Shown here in pieces: positions 25,736 to 34,919 of a stretch of 56,370 bases of DNA. A model generated the notes under the pieces. The model saw only the letters and a program-made list of their open reading frames with translations. It was not told the DNA's origin and ran no database searches. How positions within the stretch are numbered: the first letter of the stretch is position 1; each line of letters starts with the position of its first letter. The stretch is from contig JAPORY010000087.1 in NCBI GenBank assembly GCA_026709985.1, positions 1-56,370 of the forward strand. The letters are read 5' to 3'. The stretch is from Aestuariivita sp. Its GTDB lineage: Bacteria > Pseudomonadota > Alphaproteobacteria > Rhodobacterales > Rhodobacteraceae. A program made the translations under genes and the position numbers.

Positions 25736-27040
25736 ATGGCAGATTTAAGTTGTGATTTCTTGGGCATTCGCAGTCCCAATCCATTCTGGCTGGCCTCGGC
25801 GCCGCCGACCGATAAAGCTTATAATGTGCGTCGGGCTTTCGAGGCCGGATGGGGTGGAGTTGTTTGGAAGACTCTGGGGGGCGAAGGCTTACCAATCGTC
25901 AATGTCAATGGCCCACGATATGGCGCTCTTCACAGCAGCGACCGCCGCCTTATCGGGCTGAATAATATTGAGTTGATCACGGACCGTCCCTTGCAGACCA
26001 ACTTAGAGGAGATTGCCGAGGTTAAGGCCGAATACCCCGACCGCGCCATGATAGTCTCAATAATGGTGCCGTGCGAGGAGGCGGCTTGGAAGGCGATCTT
26101 GCCTCGTGTCGCGGAAACCGGTGCAGACGGTATTGAACTAAATTTCGGATGTCCGCACGGCATGAGCGAGCGCGGTATGGGGAGTGCCGTCGGTCAGGTG
26201 CCCGAATATATCGAAATGGTTACCCGTTGGTGCAAGACACATTATGACCAGCCCGTCATTGTCAAACTTACGCCGAATATCACCGACATTCGATATCCGG
26301 CGCGAGCGGCAAAGAATGGCGGCGCGGACGCTGTATCCCTAATAAATACAGTTTCCTCTATTATTTCGGTAAATCTGGAAACGTTCGCGCCCGAACCTAG
26401 CATTGATGGCAAGGGGACACACGGGGGCTATTGCGGTCCAGCCGTCAAGCCCATCGCCCTCAATATGGTGGCTGAAATCGCCCGTGACGCTGAGGCATCA
26501 GGGATACCAATCTCAGGAATCGGTGGGGTAACCAACTGGCGAGATGCGGTCGAATTCATGCTGCTTGGCTGTGGGAATGTTCAGGTCTGTACCGCTGCAA
26601 TGACATATGGTTTTCGCGTGATTGATGAGATGACTGCGGGTTTGAGCCGATGGATGGACGAGAAGTCGTTTGATCGCGTTGCCGATATCGTTGGACTCGC
26701 GGTGGAAAATGTTACGGATTGGCAGTATCTCAATCTAAGCTTCGTCACCAAGGCTCGTATCAATCCCGACTCATGTATACGCTGTGGACGCTGTTTCGCG
26801 GCCTGTGAGGATACCTCGCACCAAGCGATTGCAATGTCAGAAGATCGGGAGTTTACGGTCATTGACGAGAACTGTGTCGCTTGTAATCTGTGCGTCGAAG
26901 TTTGCCCAGTAGAAGACTGCATTACAATGCAGAAATTACCATCGGGCTCGCTCGACGAGCGGTCCGGGCAGTTGGTCACGGATGACTATTTCAATTGGAC
27001 CATGCATCCTAATAATCCAATGGCGACACCACTTGATTAG
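25736..27040 (+). CDS. preA: NAD-dependent dihydropyrimidine dehydrogenase subunit PreA
   Basis: PreA is the FMN-containing catalytic subunit. The 434-residue protein has a dihydroorotate-dehydrogenase-like barrel: CDFLGIRSPNPFWLASAPPT at the N-terminus, ELNFGCPHGMSERGMGSAVG near residue 140 and SGIGGVTNWRDAVEFML near 261. Two C-terminal 4Fe-4S motifs follow, CIRCGRCFAACEDTSH and CVACNLCVEVCPVEDC. The start has an AAAAGGGA site. It follows preT after 170 bases. This is the same domain order as the C-terminal half of mammalian DPYD. Confidence 0.95.
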   Translation: MADLSCDFLGIRSPNPFWLASAPPTDKAYNVRRAFEAGWGGVVWKTLGGEGLPIVNVNGPRYGALHSSDRRLIGLNNIELITDRPLQTNLEEIAEVKAEYPDRAMIVSIMVPCEEAAWKAILPRVAETGADGIELNFGCPHGMSERGMGSAVGQVPEYIEMVTRWCKTHYDQPVIVKLTPNITDIRYPARAAKNGGADAVSLINTVSSIISVNLETFAPEPSIDGKGTHGGYCGPAVKPIALNMVAEIARDAEASGIPISGIGGVTNWRDAVEFMLLGCGNVQVCTAAMTYGFRVIDEMTAGLSRWMDEKSFDRVADIVGLAVENVTDWQYLNLSFVTKARINPDSCIRCGRCFAACEDTSHQAIAMSEDREFTVIDENCVACNLCVEVCPVEDCITMQKLPSGSLDERSGQLVTDDYFNWTMHPNNPMATPLD

Positions 27041-27320
27041 CGCGTTGTATAGTCATCGCAAAAGATCGGCAGTGTTGAGAAAGGCGAGGGTTCATTGCGA
27101 TAGTTTGACCGAGCACTTTGCGCGGTTGTTTGAGCCATGGGATCAATGAGAGCGTTGGGTTTGCAGATCAAAATTGCGATCAAAATGTGTTAAGAGTGGT
27201 TTTCCCTCGGGTCGTAATTCAAAATCAGGATGCTGAAGCGAGAATTGAAGCAACATAGAATGATGATAATTTTGCCGATTCACGAACGGCTAACAGCGAG
27301 AATTAGGATTGGGAGGTAAC

Positions 27321-28571
27321 ATGACGGCCCCTGGAGAAAATCTTAGGGTAAACGGCGAAAGGCTGTGGGATAGCATCATGGAAATCGCCAAAATTGGCCC
27401 CGGTATCGCCGGGGGTAACAACCGGCAAACGCTTACCGCCGCCGATGGTGAGGCACGAACATTGTTTAAAAAATGGTGCGAAGAAGCGGGTTGTGGCGTC
27501 GGGGTTGATCAAATGGGAAACATGTTTGCCCAACGCGATGGCACTGACGCATCGGCGCTCCCAGTCTATGTGGGCTCGCATTTGGATACGCAACCGACAG
27601 GTGGCAAGTTCGATGGCGTTTTAGGCGTTCTCGGCGGACTAGAAGTAATTCGTACCTTGAATGATTTGGATATTCGAACGAAACACCCAATTGTGGTAAC
27701 AAATTTCACAAACGAGGAGGGCACCCGTTTTGCACCGGCAATGCTAGCTTCGGGCGTGTTTGCGGGTATTCATGAACAGGACTGGGCGTACGCACGCGAG
27801 GACGCCGAGGGCAAGCGTTTCGGTAGTGAACTCGAACGAATCGGGTGGAAGGGGCAAGAAGTCACCGGCGAGCGCAAGATGCACGCGTTTTTTGAACTGC
27901 ATATTGAGCAGGGACCAATTTTGGAGGTGGAAAACACGGATATTGGCATTGTCACCCATGGACAGGGGTTGTGTTGGCTCCAAGTTACGATAACGGGTAA
28001 GGAGGCGCATACTGGTTCTACCCCTATGGATATGCGCAAGAATGCTGGACTGGGGATGGCACATGTGCTGACGCTGGTTGATGATATTGCCCGCCAGCAT
28101 CAACCTCATGCCGTGGGGGCAGCAGGTCATATTGATGTATCGCCGAATTCTCGCAATGTGATCCCGGGCCGCGTGGTCTTTACCATTGATTTTCGATCTC
28201 CAGACATTGAGTTGATTGCGGATATGGAGGCCCAACTGCGGTCGGGTGCCCAAGAAATTTGCGAAAGATTGGATCTTCGGGTTGAATTCGAAAAAGTTGG
28301 TGGCTTTGATCCCGTTGAATTTGACGCCGATTGTGTTGCGACCATTCGGGATGCCGCAAAGCGGTTGGGTTACACCGCTCGAGACTTGATTTCTGGCGCC
28401 GGTCACGATGCTTGTTGGATTAATCGCGTGGCGCCAACTGCCATGGTAATGTGTCCCTGCGTTGATGGACTATCGCATAACGAAGCCGAGGAAATCACGC
28501 CACAGTGGGCCCGCGCAGGCACCGATGTCTTATTTCACGCTGTTGTTCAAACTGCGGAGATCGTTGAGTAA
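27321..28571 (+). CDS. Zn-dependent M20-type amidohydrolase, probable beta-ureidopropionase / N-carbamoyl-amino-acid hydrolase
   Basis: The 416-residue enzyme starts at ATG 27321 after a GGGAGG site. It belongs to the M20 hydantoinase/carbamoylase family. Metal ligands are in GSHLDTQPTGGKFDG (near residue 90), TNEEGTRFAPAML (near 132), ELHIEQGPILE (near 196) and AGHDACWINR (near 370). Substrate-carboxylate residues such as the Arg/Asn region SRNVIPGRV are also present. Sitting between preA and dihydropyrimidinase, it should release beta-alanine from N-carbamoyl-beta-alanine, the last step of reductive uracil breakdown. An allantoate or L-carbamoylase specificity is possible from sequence alone. 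Confidence 0.9.
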   Translation: MTAPGENLRVNGERLWDSIMEIAKIGPGIAGGNNRQTLTAADGEARTLFKKWCEEAGCGVGVDQMGNMFAQRDGTDASALPVYVGSHLDTQPTGGKFDGVLGVLGGLEVIRTLNDLDIRTKHPIVVTNFTNEEGTRFAPAMLASGVFAGIHEQDWAYAREDAEGKRFGSELERIGWKGQEVTGERKMHAFFELHIEQGPILEVENTDIGIVTHGQGLCWLQVTITGKEAHTGSTPMDMRKNAGLGMAHVLTLVDDIARQHQPHAVGAAGHIDVSPNSRNVIPGRVVFTIDFRSPDIELIADMEAQLRSGAQEICERLDLRVEFEKVGGFDPVEFDADCVATIRDAAKRLGYTARDLISGAGHDACWINRVAPTAMVMCPCVDGLSHNEAEEITPQWARAGTDVLFHAVVQTAEIVE

Positions 28572-28848
28572 CGCGATGAGCAATGAGCGGGACTTCTAAC
28601 AGGCAGCGGTTCAACGGCAGAGCTGCAAGCGGATCCGCAGTTCGCGAAATCATGAGGGTTTTGAGAGTTAATTGAGTTTCGTTTTTGCGCGATGAGCAGT
28701 ATCGGAACCCATTTTGCGGCCAGCGAGGCGGTCAAAGGATTGATGACGCTGTTTGCATAGTGGTTTCCGTCTTAAGTATCCTTGATGGTAGCTATTTCCG
28801 AATTTTAGAGCTTCCCACCAATCAACGAATTGAGAAAGGACAATCGAC

Positions 28849-30303
28849 ATGTCGATAGTGGTAAAAGGCGGTACAGTATTGACGGCTGACCTGACGTATT
28901 CGGCGGATGTCTTAATTGAAGGCGGTAAAATCATCGAAATTGGCGCCGATCTCTCTGGCGATGAGGTTTTAGATGCCGCCGATTGCTATGTTATGCCTGG
29001 CGCCATTGATCCCCATACCCATCTGGAGATGCCCTTCATGGGTACTTATTCTTCTGATGACTTTGAGAGCGGAACGCGGGCAGCCCTGGCGGGCGGAACC
29101 ACAATGGTGGTCGATTTTGCGCTGCCTAATCCCGGCGAGGGGTTGTTGGAGGCCCTCAAGCGATGGGATAACAAGTCGACGAGAGCAAATTGCGACTATT
29201 CTTTCCATATGGCGGTCACTTGGTGGGGCGAACAGGTCTTTGATGAAATGAAGACCGTCATTGAGGAGCGAGGAATTAATTCATTCAAGCATTTCATGGC
29301 GTATAAGGGCGCCTTGATGGTGAATGACGATGAAATGTTTGCCTCTTTCCAGCGTCTGGCTGAACTTGGAGGGATTGCGCTTGTGCACGCCGAAAATGGT
29401 GATGTTGTCGCAGAGATGAGTGCCAAGCTTCTTGCCAGCGGCAATACTGGGCCAGAAGCACATGCCTATTCGCGGCCGTCCAGTGTCGAAGGTGAGGCGG
29501 CGAACCGCGCCATTATGATTGCTGATATGGCCGGGGTACCCTTGTACATCGTGCATGTGTCTTGTGAAGAGGCCCATGAGGCTATTCGGCGGGCGAGAAT
29601 GCAAGGCAAACGGGTCTGGGGTGAACCGTTAATCCAGCATTTAACACTTGATGAGAGCGAGTATTTCTCGACCGATTGGGATCACGCAGCCCGCAGGGTC
29701 ATGTCGCCGCCCTTCCGCGATAAAAAGCATCAAGAATCACTTTGGAATGGGTTGATCTCTGGCTCACTGAGTGTCGTTGCGACCGATCACTGCGCCTTCA
29801 CCACCGAGCAAAAGCGATTTGGCGTCGGGGACTTTACCAAAATACCAAATGGGACGGGCGGGCTAGAAGATCGGTTGCCAGTCCTATGGACAAATGGGGT
29901 GGCAACTGGACGCCTAACGCCGAATGAATTTGTTGCGGTAACGGCGACAAACATCGCCAAAATCCTCAACTTATACCCGAAAAAAGGCGCTATTCTGGTC
30001 GGATCAGATGCCGACATTGTTGTGTGGGATCCTGCTAAGGAAAAGGTTATTCGCGCTGAAACCCAGCAGTCGGCCATTGATTACAATGTCTTTGAGGGTC
30101 ATGCGGTTAAAGGATTACCTCGTTTCACGCTTACCCGCGGACAGGTTGCGGTTTATGACGGTGAGATTCGCTCTCGCGAGGGTCACGGTCAATTCGTCAC
30201 TCGCGAACCAAACAATACGGTAAACCGTGCGCTATCAACTTGGAAAGAATTGATCGCACCACGACCAGTTGAGCGCACTGGAATTCCCGCATCGGGTGTA
30301 TAG
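28849..30303 (+). CDS. hydA: Dihydropyrimidinase (D-hydantoinase)
   Basis: The 484-residue cyclic amidohydrolase would open dihydrouracil to N-carbamoyl-beta-alanine. The binuclear-metal site is complete: DPHTHLEMPF (near residue 58), the Lys to be carboxylated in FKHFMAYKGAL (near 151), the His of VHAENGD, the His of YIVHVSCEEA, and the Asp in VATDHCAFT (near 310). The start ATG follows GAGAAAGGA. Length is standard. It lies third in the catabolic set, 277 bases after the carbamoylase, and 20 bases before the ABC ATPase. Confidence 0.94.
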   Translation: MSIVVKGGTVLTADLTYSADVLIEGGKIIEIGADLSGDEVLDAADCYVMPGAIDPHTHLEMPFMGTYSSDDFESGTRAALAGGTTMVVDFALPNPGEGLLEALKRWDNKSTRANCDYSFHMAVTWWGEQVFDEMKTVIEERGINSFKHFMAYKGALMVNDDEMFASFQRLAELGGIALVHAENGDVVAEMSAKLLASGNTGPEAHAYSRPSSVEGEAANRAIMIADMAGVPLYIVHVSCEEAHEAIRRARMQGKRVWGEPLIQHLTLDESEYFSTDWDHAARRVMSPPFRDKKHQESLWNGLISGSLSVVATDHCAFTTEQKRFGVGDFTKIPNGTGGLEDRLPVLWTNGVATGRLTPNEFVAVTATNIAKILNLYPKKGAILVGSDADIVVWDPAKEKVIRAETQQSAIDYNVFEGHAVKGLPRFTLTRGQVAVYDGEIRSREGHGQFVTREPNNTVNRALSTWKELIAPRPVERTGIPASGV

Positions 30304-30322
30304 TAACGAGGGGGAGAGTCGC

Positions 30323-31126
30323 ATGACGACAGCGGCAGCGGCTCCTGCTGTTCAACCCGTTGTTGTAACGCGGGGCCTAGACCTCACTTTTCAAACAAAC
30401 GACGGACCGATTGAGGCGTTAAAGCAGATCAACTTGACCGTGAATCAAGGTGATTTTGTTAGTTTCATCGGTCCGTCGGGTTGCGGGAAAACAACACTGT
30501 TGCGGGTAGCTGCGGGATTAGAATCCCCGTCCGCAGGCGAGATCACTGTGAACGGGATGACGCCTGATGAGGCGCGAAAGCACCGCGCTTACGGCTACGT
30601 TTTTCAAGCAGCGGGATTGTATCCATGGCGCACGATTGCAGGTAATATCAAACTGCCCTTAGAAATCATGAAATACTCGCGAGCCGAACGCGAAGAGCGC
30701 GCTGCCCGTGTCCTCGAGTTGGTGGATTTAGCGGGATTCGGCAAGAAATTTCCTTGGCAATTGTCTGGTGGTATGCAGCAGCGGGCTTCAATTGCTCGCG
30801 CCCTAGCGTTTGATGCTGAGATACTATTCATGGATGAACCGTTTGGGGCCCTCGATGAAATAGTCCGCGATCATCTTAACGAGCAACTACGAGCCCTATG
30901 GCAAAGGACAAAGAAGACTATCGGTTTTGTGACTCACTCAATTCCCGAAGCAGCCTATCTGTCGACCCGTATTGTCGTGATGAGTCCACGGCCGGGCCGA
31001 ATCACCGATGTCATAGAAAACCCACTGCCAGACGAACGGCCACTCGACATTCGAGATACCCCCGAATTTCTAGCGGTGACCCATCGAGTTCGTGAGGGAT
31101 TGCGCGCCGGACATGCTTACGCGTGA
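30323..31126 (+). CDS. ABC transporter ATP-binding protein (nitrate/taurine/pyrimidine-type)
   Basis: The 267-residue ATPase starts at ATG 30323 with a GAGGGGGAGAG site. It has Walker A GPSGCGKTT, signature LSGGMQQRASIARAL, Walker B ILFMDEPFGALDE and the H-loop GFVTHSIPEAA, the pattern of the SsuB/TauB/NrtD/ThiZ class. It follows dihydropyrimidinase directly and precedes two permeases of the same class. The position suggests uptake of uracil, thymine or another pyrimidine precursor. No binding-protein gene is present in the cluster. Confidence 0.9.
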   Translation: MTTAAAAPAVQPVVVTRGLDLTFQTNDGPIEALKQINLTVNQGDFVSFIGPSGCGKTTLLRVAAGLESPSAGEITVNGMTPDEARKHRAYGYVFQAAGLYPWRTIAGNIKLPLEIMKYSRAEREERAARVLELVDLAGFGKKFPWQLSGGMQQRASIARALAFDAEILFMDEPFGALDEIVRDHLNEQLRALWQRTKKTIGFVTHSIPEAAYLSTRIVVMSPRPGRITDVIENPLPDERPLDIRDTPEFLAVTHRVREGLRAGHAYA

Positions 31127-31203
31127 ACACGCACTGTCAGCAGTAATGGGCTGGGCGTCTAGGAAATGATGGTAGTGCGTGTGAGCATCGTTATGGATTT
31201 CTG

Positions 31204-32136
31204 ATGCGAAATGTTTTGCCAATTCTTTCGGTTCTGGGCGGACTGCTTGCACTATGGTACCTCGCTGTCGTGCCAATGAACCTGCGTACCGCGCTTGACC
31301 AAGCCGAGCGGGCAGGCGTATCGGTAGTACCTTCAACCGCTATAGAACGCCGAGAAGCTTCAGTTTGGTACTTGATGCTCAACAACTCCGATCAGTTTGC
31401 TGCTACTTACGATATACAGCGATCACGACTTCCTACTCCTGATCAGGTGGTGAGCGAACTTTGGAAAACTACTGGCGCTATGGCGTTGCGTGGCCGAGCA
31501 ATGACGAAACGCTCATTGATTTACCATGGCTGGATAACGTTACAATCGACACTCTGGGGGTTTCTGCTTGGAACCCTGGTGGGAATTGTGAGCGCGGTGG
31601 TGATGGTTTATTCTCGTTCGGCTGAGTTGACCTTAATGCCGTGGGCCATAATCAGTCAGACCATACCAATTGTTGCTCTTGCGCCGATGATTATCGTGCT
31701 CTCGTCACAGTTGGGAATTGAGGGCCGCGGCGTTCCGAAGGCAATAATCTCGGCTTACCTATGTTTCTTCCCAATCTTAGTCGGGATGGTAAAGGGTTTG
31801 CGATCACCAGATCCGAGCCAATTGGATCTATTGAAGACCTATCACGCCAGTGCCTTACAAGTATTTATTAAGTTGCGACTTCCAGCGGCGGTTCCCTTCC
31901 TATTCACCTCACTTAAAATCGGTATTGCGGCCGCGTTGGTTGGAACGATTGTCGGCGAACTTCCCACCGGCGCGATCAGTGGGCTTGGCGCACGAATTCT
32001 TATCGGGGATCAGTTTGGTACCCCGTTGGCGATCTGGTCGGCGTTATTTGCAGCTGCGATCATGGCTGGTATTTTAGTAACTCTACTTGATTTGCTGCAG
32101 CGCATGACCCTTCGCAAAATGGGGGTAGCACATTGA
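31204..32136 (+). CDS. ABC transporter permease 1 of the pyrimidine-cluster importer
   Basis: The 310-residue permease is of the BPD_transp_1 (SsuC/TauC-like) family. After one N-terminal membrane span, a soluble stretch of roughly 70 residues (about 25-95) is expected to lie outside the membrane, then about five spans follow. The ATPase-coupling EAA-like loop is the segment from DLLKTYHASALQVFIKLRLP near residue 218. It overlaps the start of the second permease by 4 bases. The large N-terminal extension is shared by pyrimidine-cluster permeases of other Alphaproteobacteria as I recall, but this was not checked. Confidence 0.85.
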   Translation: MRNVLPILSVLGGLLALWYLAVVPMNLRTALDQAERAGVSVVPSTAIERREASVWYLMLNNSDQFAATYDIQRSRLPTPDQVVSELWKTTGAMALRGRAMTKRSLIYHGWITLQSTLWGFLLGTLVGIVSAVVMVYSRSAELTLMPWAIISQTIPIVALAPMIIVLSSQLGIEGRGVPKAIISAYLCFFPILVGMVKGLRSPDPSQLDLLKTYHASALQVFIKLRLPAAVPFLFTSLKIGIAAALVGTIVGELPTGAISGLGARILIGDQFGTPLAIWSALFAAAIMAGILVTLLDLLQRMTLRKMGVAH

Positions 32137-32984
32137 CCAGTTTACTTCTTGCCTTGCTATTCCTGCTCGCGGCTCTAGTCGTGAATTACCTTCTCGTACG
32201 GTCTCGTTGGCAAGACGCGACCATTATTAAATTCATTTTACCAGCGGTTTTTGGATTGGCGCTCCTATTCGTTTGGGAGGGATTGGTCCGCAGCTTTGAG
32301 GTATCGCCGGTAATTCTGCCCGCACCGCTCGCAATCGCCGATACATTTTTGAGTTCTCTCGGGTTGCTATGGCAGGACTTTATACAGACCGTTATCAAGG
32401 GTGCGATGACAGGTTTCTTGATAGGCTGTACGGTCGCATTTGCCGTTGCGATCGCGATTGACCGCTCATCCTTCCTCACGCGGGGGCTTTTACCTATCGG
32501 TAATTTTGTCGCGGCATTGCCGATTATTGGTATTGCACCCATTCTTGTGAATTGGTTTGGTTTCGATTGGCAATCGAAGGCTGCCGTCGTGGTGGTGATG
32601 GTTTTTTTCCCAATGCTTGTGAATTCGGTGCAAGGACTTCGAGCGAGTGAAGCGATACAGCGAGATTTGATGCAGACTTATGCTGCCAACTATTTTCAAA
32701 CGCTCATCAAACTGCGATTGCCCGCGGCTATGCCATTTATTTTTAATGGATTAAAGATAGCGACAACCTTGGCGTTGATTGGGGCAATTGTTGCTGAGTA
32801 TTTTGGTTCCCCGACTCGGGGTATGGGATTTCGAATTTCAACTGGCGTTGGTAGCTTGGCAATTGATCTCGTGTGGGCTGAAATTGTGATGGCTGCGGCT
32901 GCTGGAACAGCCTTTTTTGGTTTGATGTCGGTATTGGAGCAACGGGTCACCTTTTGGCACCCATCCCAGCGTTCCAAGCGATAA
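32133..32984 (+). CDS. ABC transporter permease 2 of the pyrimidine-cluster importer
   Basis: The 283-residue permease is a second BPD_transp_1 protein with about six or seven spans. The coupling loop is DLMQTYAANYFQTLIKLRLP, closely parallel to that of permease 1, so the two probably form a heterodimer with one shared ATPase. The start is a TTG (or the frame's first codon) overlapping the previous stop by 4 bases. The mrp gene follows after 34 bases. Confidence 0.87.
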   Translation: MTSLLLALLFLLAALVVNYLLVRSRWQDATIIKFILPAVFGLALLFVWEGLVRSFEVSPVILPAPLAIADTFLSSLGLLWQDFIQTVIKGAMTGFLIGCTVAFAVAIAIDRSSFLTRGLLPIGNFVAALPIIGIAPILVNWFGFDWQSKAAVVVVMVFFPMLVNSVQGLRASEAIQRDLMQTYAANYFQTLIKLRLPAAMPFIFNGLKIATTLALIGAIVAEYFGSPTRGMGFRISTGVGSLAIDLVWAEIVMAAAAGTAFFGLMSVLEQRVTFWHPSQRSKR

Positions 32985-33018
32985 GTTTGTTGCTTGATTA
33001 GGAGGCCTAGAACGTAAC

Positions 33019-34080
33019 ATGGTAACTCGTGAGGAGGTTTTAGCGGCGTTAGAGGGCGTGCGAGACCCGCACACTGGTGATAGCATCGTGGCAACAGGGG
33101 CGGCTCGCGCAATTACTATTGATGCAGGCGAAGTACGGTTTGTCATTGAAATTGATCCGAAGCGAAGTGAGGAGATGGAGGCTGTTCGCGTACAAGCCGA
33201 GGGTGTGGTTCGGCGATTAGACAGTGTAACGAAGGTTTCGGCGATGTTAACGGCCCATTCTGAAAAGTTACCACCAAACTTACGAACGCCCAAACGCACC
33301 GACCCAAGAAATCCTCAGGCCATACCCGGCGTTAAACGAATTGTTGCGATTGCCAGTGGGAAAGGTGGAGTTGGTAAGTCCACTGTGGCAGCGAACCTTG
33401 CCTGCGCTGTGTCGTTATCGGGGCGTCGGGTTGGATTGCTGGACGCTGATGTATACGGCCCTTCGCAACCGCGTATGTTGGGAATTTCGGATCGGCCAGC
33501 GAGCCCTGATGGCAAGATAATTATCCCTTTGCACAACCATGGCGTGACGATGATGTCGATTGGTCTAATGACGGGCGAAGATCAAGCGATGATTTGGCGG
33601 GGACCAATGCTAATGGGCGCCTTGCAACAGATGATGGGGCAAGTCAGGTGGGGAGAACTTGATGTTTTATTCGTCGATTTACCGCCCGGTACTGGGGATG
33701 TGCAACTGACGTTGACACAAAAATTTCAGGTCGATGGGGCGATTGTTGTTTCGACCCCTCAGGAGGTTGCATTGGCGGATGCTCGCAAGGGCATCAATAT
33801 GTTTAATCAAATGAAAACACCGATATTGGGTCTTGTTGAGAATATGGCTGCCTACATTTGTCCAAACTGTGGACATGAAGACCATATTTTTGGACAGGGG
33901 GGCGTTGCCGCTGAAGCCAAAAAACTTGGTGTCCCGCTGCTGGCACAGATTCCCTTAAGTCCAGCGACAAGAGTTGCTGCTGATAGTGGAACACCTATTG
34001 TCGTGTGTAACTCTCAAAGTGCGCCCGCCAGAGTGTTTATGGCCTTGGCCAGAGACTTGATAGATCAGGATCTGGTTTAA
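33019..34080 (+). CDS. mrp: Mrp/ApbC-type Fe-S cluster carrier ATPase
   Basis: The 353-residue P-loop protein carries Fe-S clusters to apoproteins. The N-terminal 85 residues are a MIP18/DUF59 domain (LEGVRDPHTGDSIVATG); then comes the deviant Walker A ASGKGGVGKSTVAANLA near residue 112, the switch region DADVYGPSQPRMLG and the Cys pair YICPNCGHE near 280, which bridges a cluster in the dimer. The start has a TTAGGAGG site 35 bases after the permease, so co-transcription is likely. Its place after Fe-S enzymes PreT/PreA may be functional or chance. Confidence 0.94.
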   Translation: MVTREEVLAALEGVRDPHTGDSIVATGAARAITIDAGEVRFVIEIDPKRSEEMEAVRVQAEGVVRRLDSVTKVSAMLTAHSEKLPPNLRTPKRTDPRNPQAIPGVKRIVAIASGKGGVGKSTVAANLACAVSLSGRRVGLLDADVYGPSQPRMLGISDRPASPDGKIIIPLHNHGVTMMSIGLMTGEDQAMIWRGPMLMGALQQMMGQVRWGELDVLFVDLPPGTGDVQLTLTQKFQVDGAIVVSTPQEVALADARKGINMFNQMKTPILGLVENMAAYICPNCGHEDHIFGQGGVAAEAKKLGVPLLAQIPLSPATRVAADSGTPIVVCNSQSAPARVFMALARDLIDQDLV

Positions 34081-34081
34081 G

Positions 34082-34099
34082 TGCCGAGGAAGATCGGCA
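34082..34099 (+). terminator. Weak hairpin after mrp
   Basis: A 6-bp stem (TGCCGA with TCGGCA) and a 6-base loop begin one base after the mrp stop. No T-run follows, so the terminator call is tentative. Confidence 0.3.
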
Positions 34100-34252
34100 A
34101 ACTGATGAGTTGAATATTATCCGATAATACTTGTGTGGATCGGGCTTGCGTCAAGTATTTGGTAACTTGTCAGAGTTTGCGTCTAGCATTTTCTTGCAGC
34201 TCTAGCGATTAATTCCGCATTTGTTGATTTTTGTAATAGAAGGTAGTTTCTT

Positions 34253-34630
34253 ATGGCTAATCAAGTAGGAACCATTGTTTGGAACGAACTTAACACTCAT
34301 GATATTGAGGGAGCCAAAGCTTTCTACGGTGCACTACTTGGCTGGACTTACTCAGTTGAGGGACCACACAATTATTTGGTAGCCAACAAGGACGGCACTC
34401 CTGTTGCTGGCTTTTTTGATCTTTCCGAACTGGAGAATTCTGAATCGATTCCGTCAAGTTGGCTCATGTACATTGAAACCTCGGATATCGAGTCCGCAGT
34501 TGAGAAGGCACTGGCATCTGGTGGAACGAGTCTTAGACCGCCCTTTACAATTTCTGGGGTCGGACAAATCGCAATCATTATGGACGGTGCTGGTGCCTGC
34601 TTTGGTCTCATTCAGTCTCAAAATCAATGA
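34253..34630 (+). CDS. VOC-family protein
   Basis: The 125-residue single-module protein has the glyoxalase/bleomycin-resistance fold: WNELNTHDIEGAKAFYGALLGW at the N-terminus, YIETSDIESAVEKALASGG in the middle and the closing MDGAGACFGLIQSQ. The form GIVWNELNTHD, with FYGALLGW, is the subgroup often annotated as a CFP-30-like or hydroxylase-related VOC protein. The start ATG has an AAGGTAG site. The substrate is unknown. Confidence 0.85.
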   Translation: MANQVGTIVWNELNTHDIEGAKAFYGALLGWTYSVEGPHNYLVANKDGTPVAGFFDLSELENSESIPSSWLMYIETSDIESAVEKALASGGTSLRPPFTISGVGQIAIIMDGAGACFGLIQSQNQ

Positions 34631-34919
34631 TAATTGATTAGCAGGTTGCTAAACACATTGATTGCGACCAATGACCACTTTGAGAACGCAGTGTGAGTAA
34701 TGCTGGCTGACGATAATTGCTACGAAATGTCGAGCATATTGGCTGGCTTAATCGTGAAACAGTAGCAAGGATCGCCGTCAGTTGCATCGTTCAACCGCTA
34801 AATTTTTTCGTAGCTCCCAAAGATAAAAACATAGTTGTGCGGGCGGGTCTCAAAACTTTAACTTGCGAGTTATTTCTTTTGGAGATATGAGGGAGAGATG
34901 AAAATAATATTTGGACCAG

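Noticed and set aside
27744-28406. 220-codon minus-strand frame inside the carbamoylase gene
   Set aside because: It is an antisense shadow of a conserved enzyme; no motif is visible.
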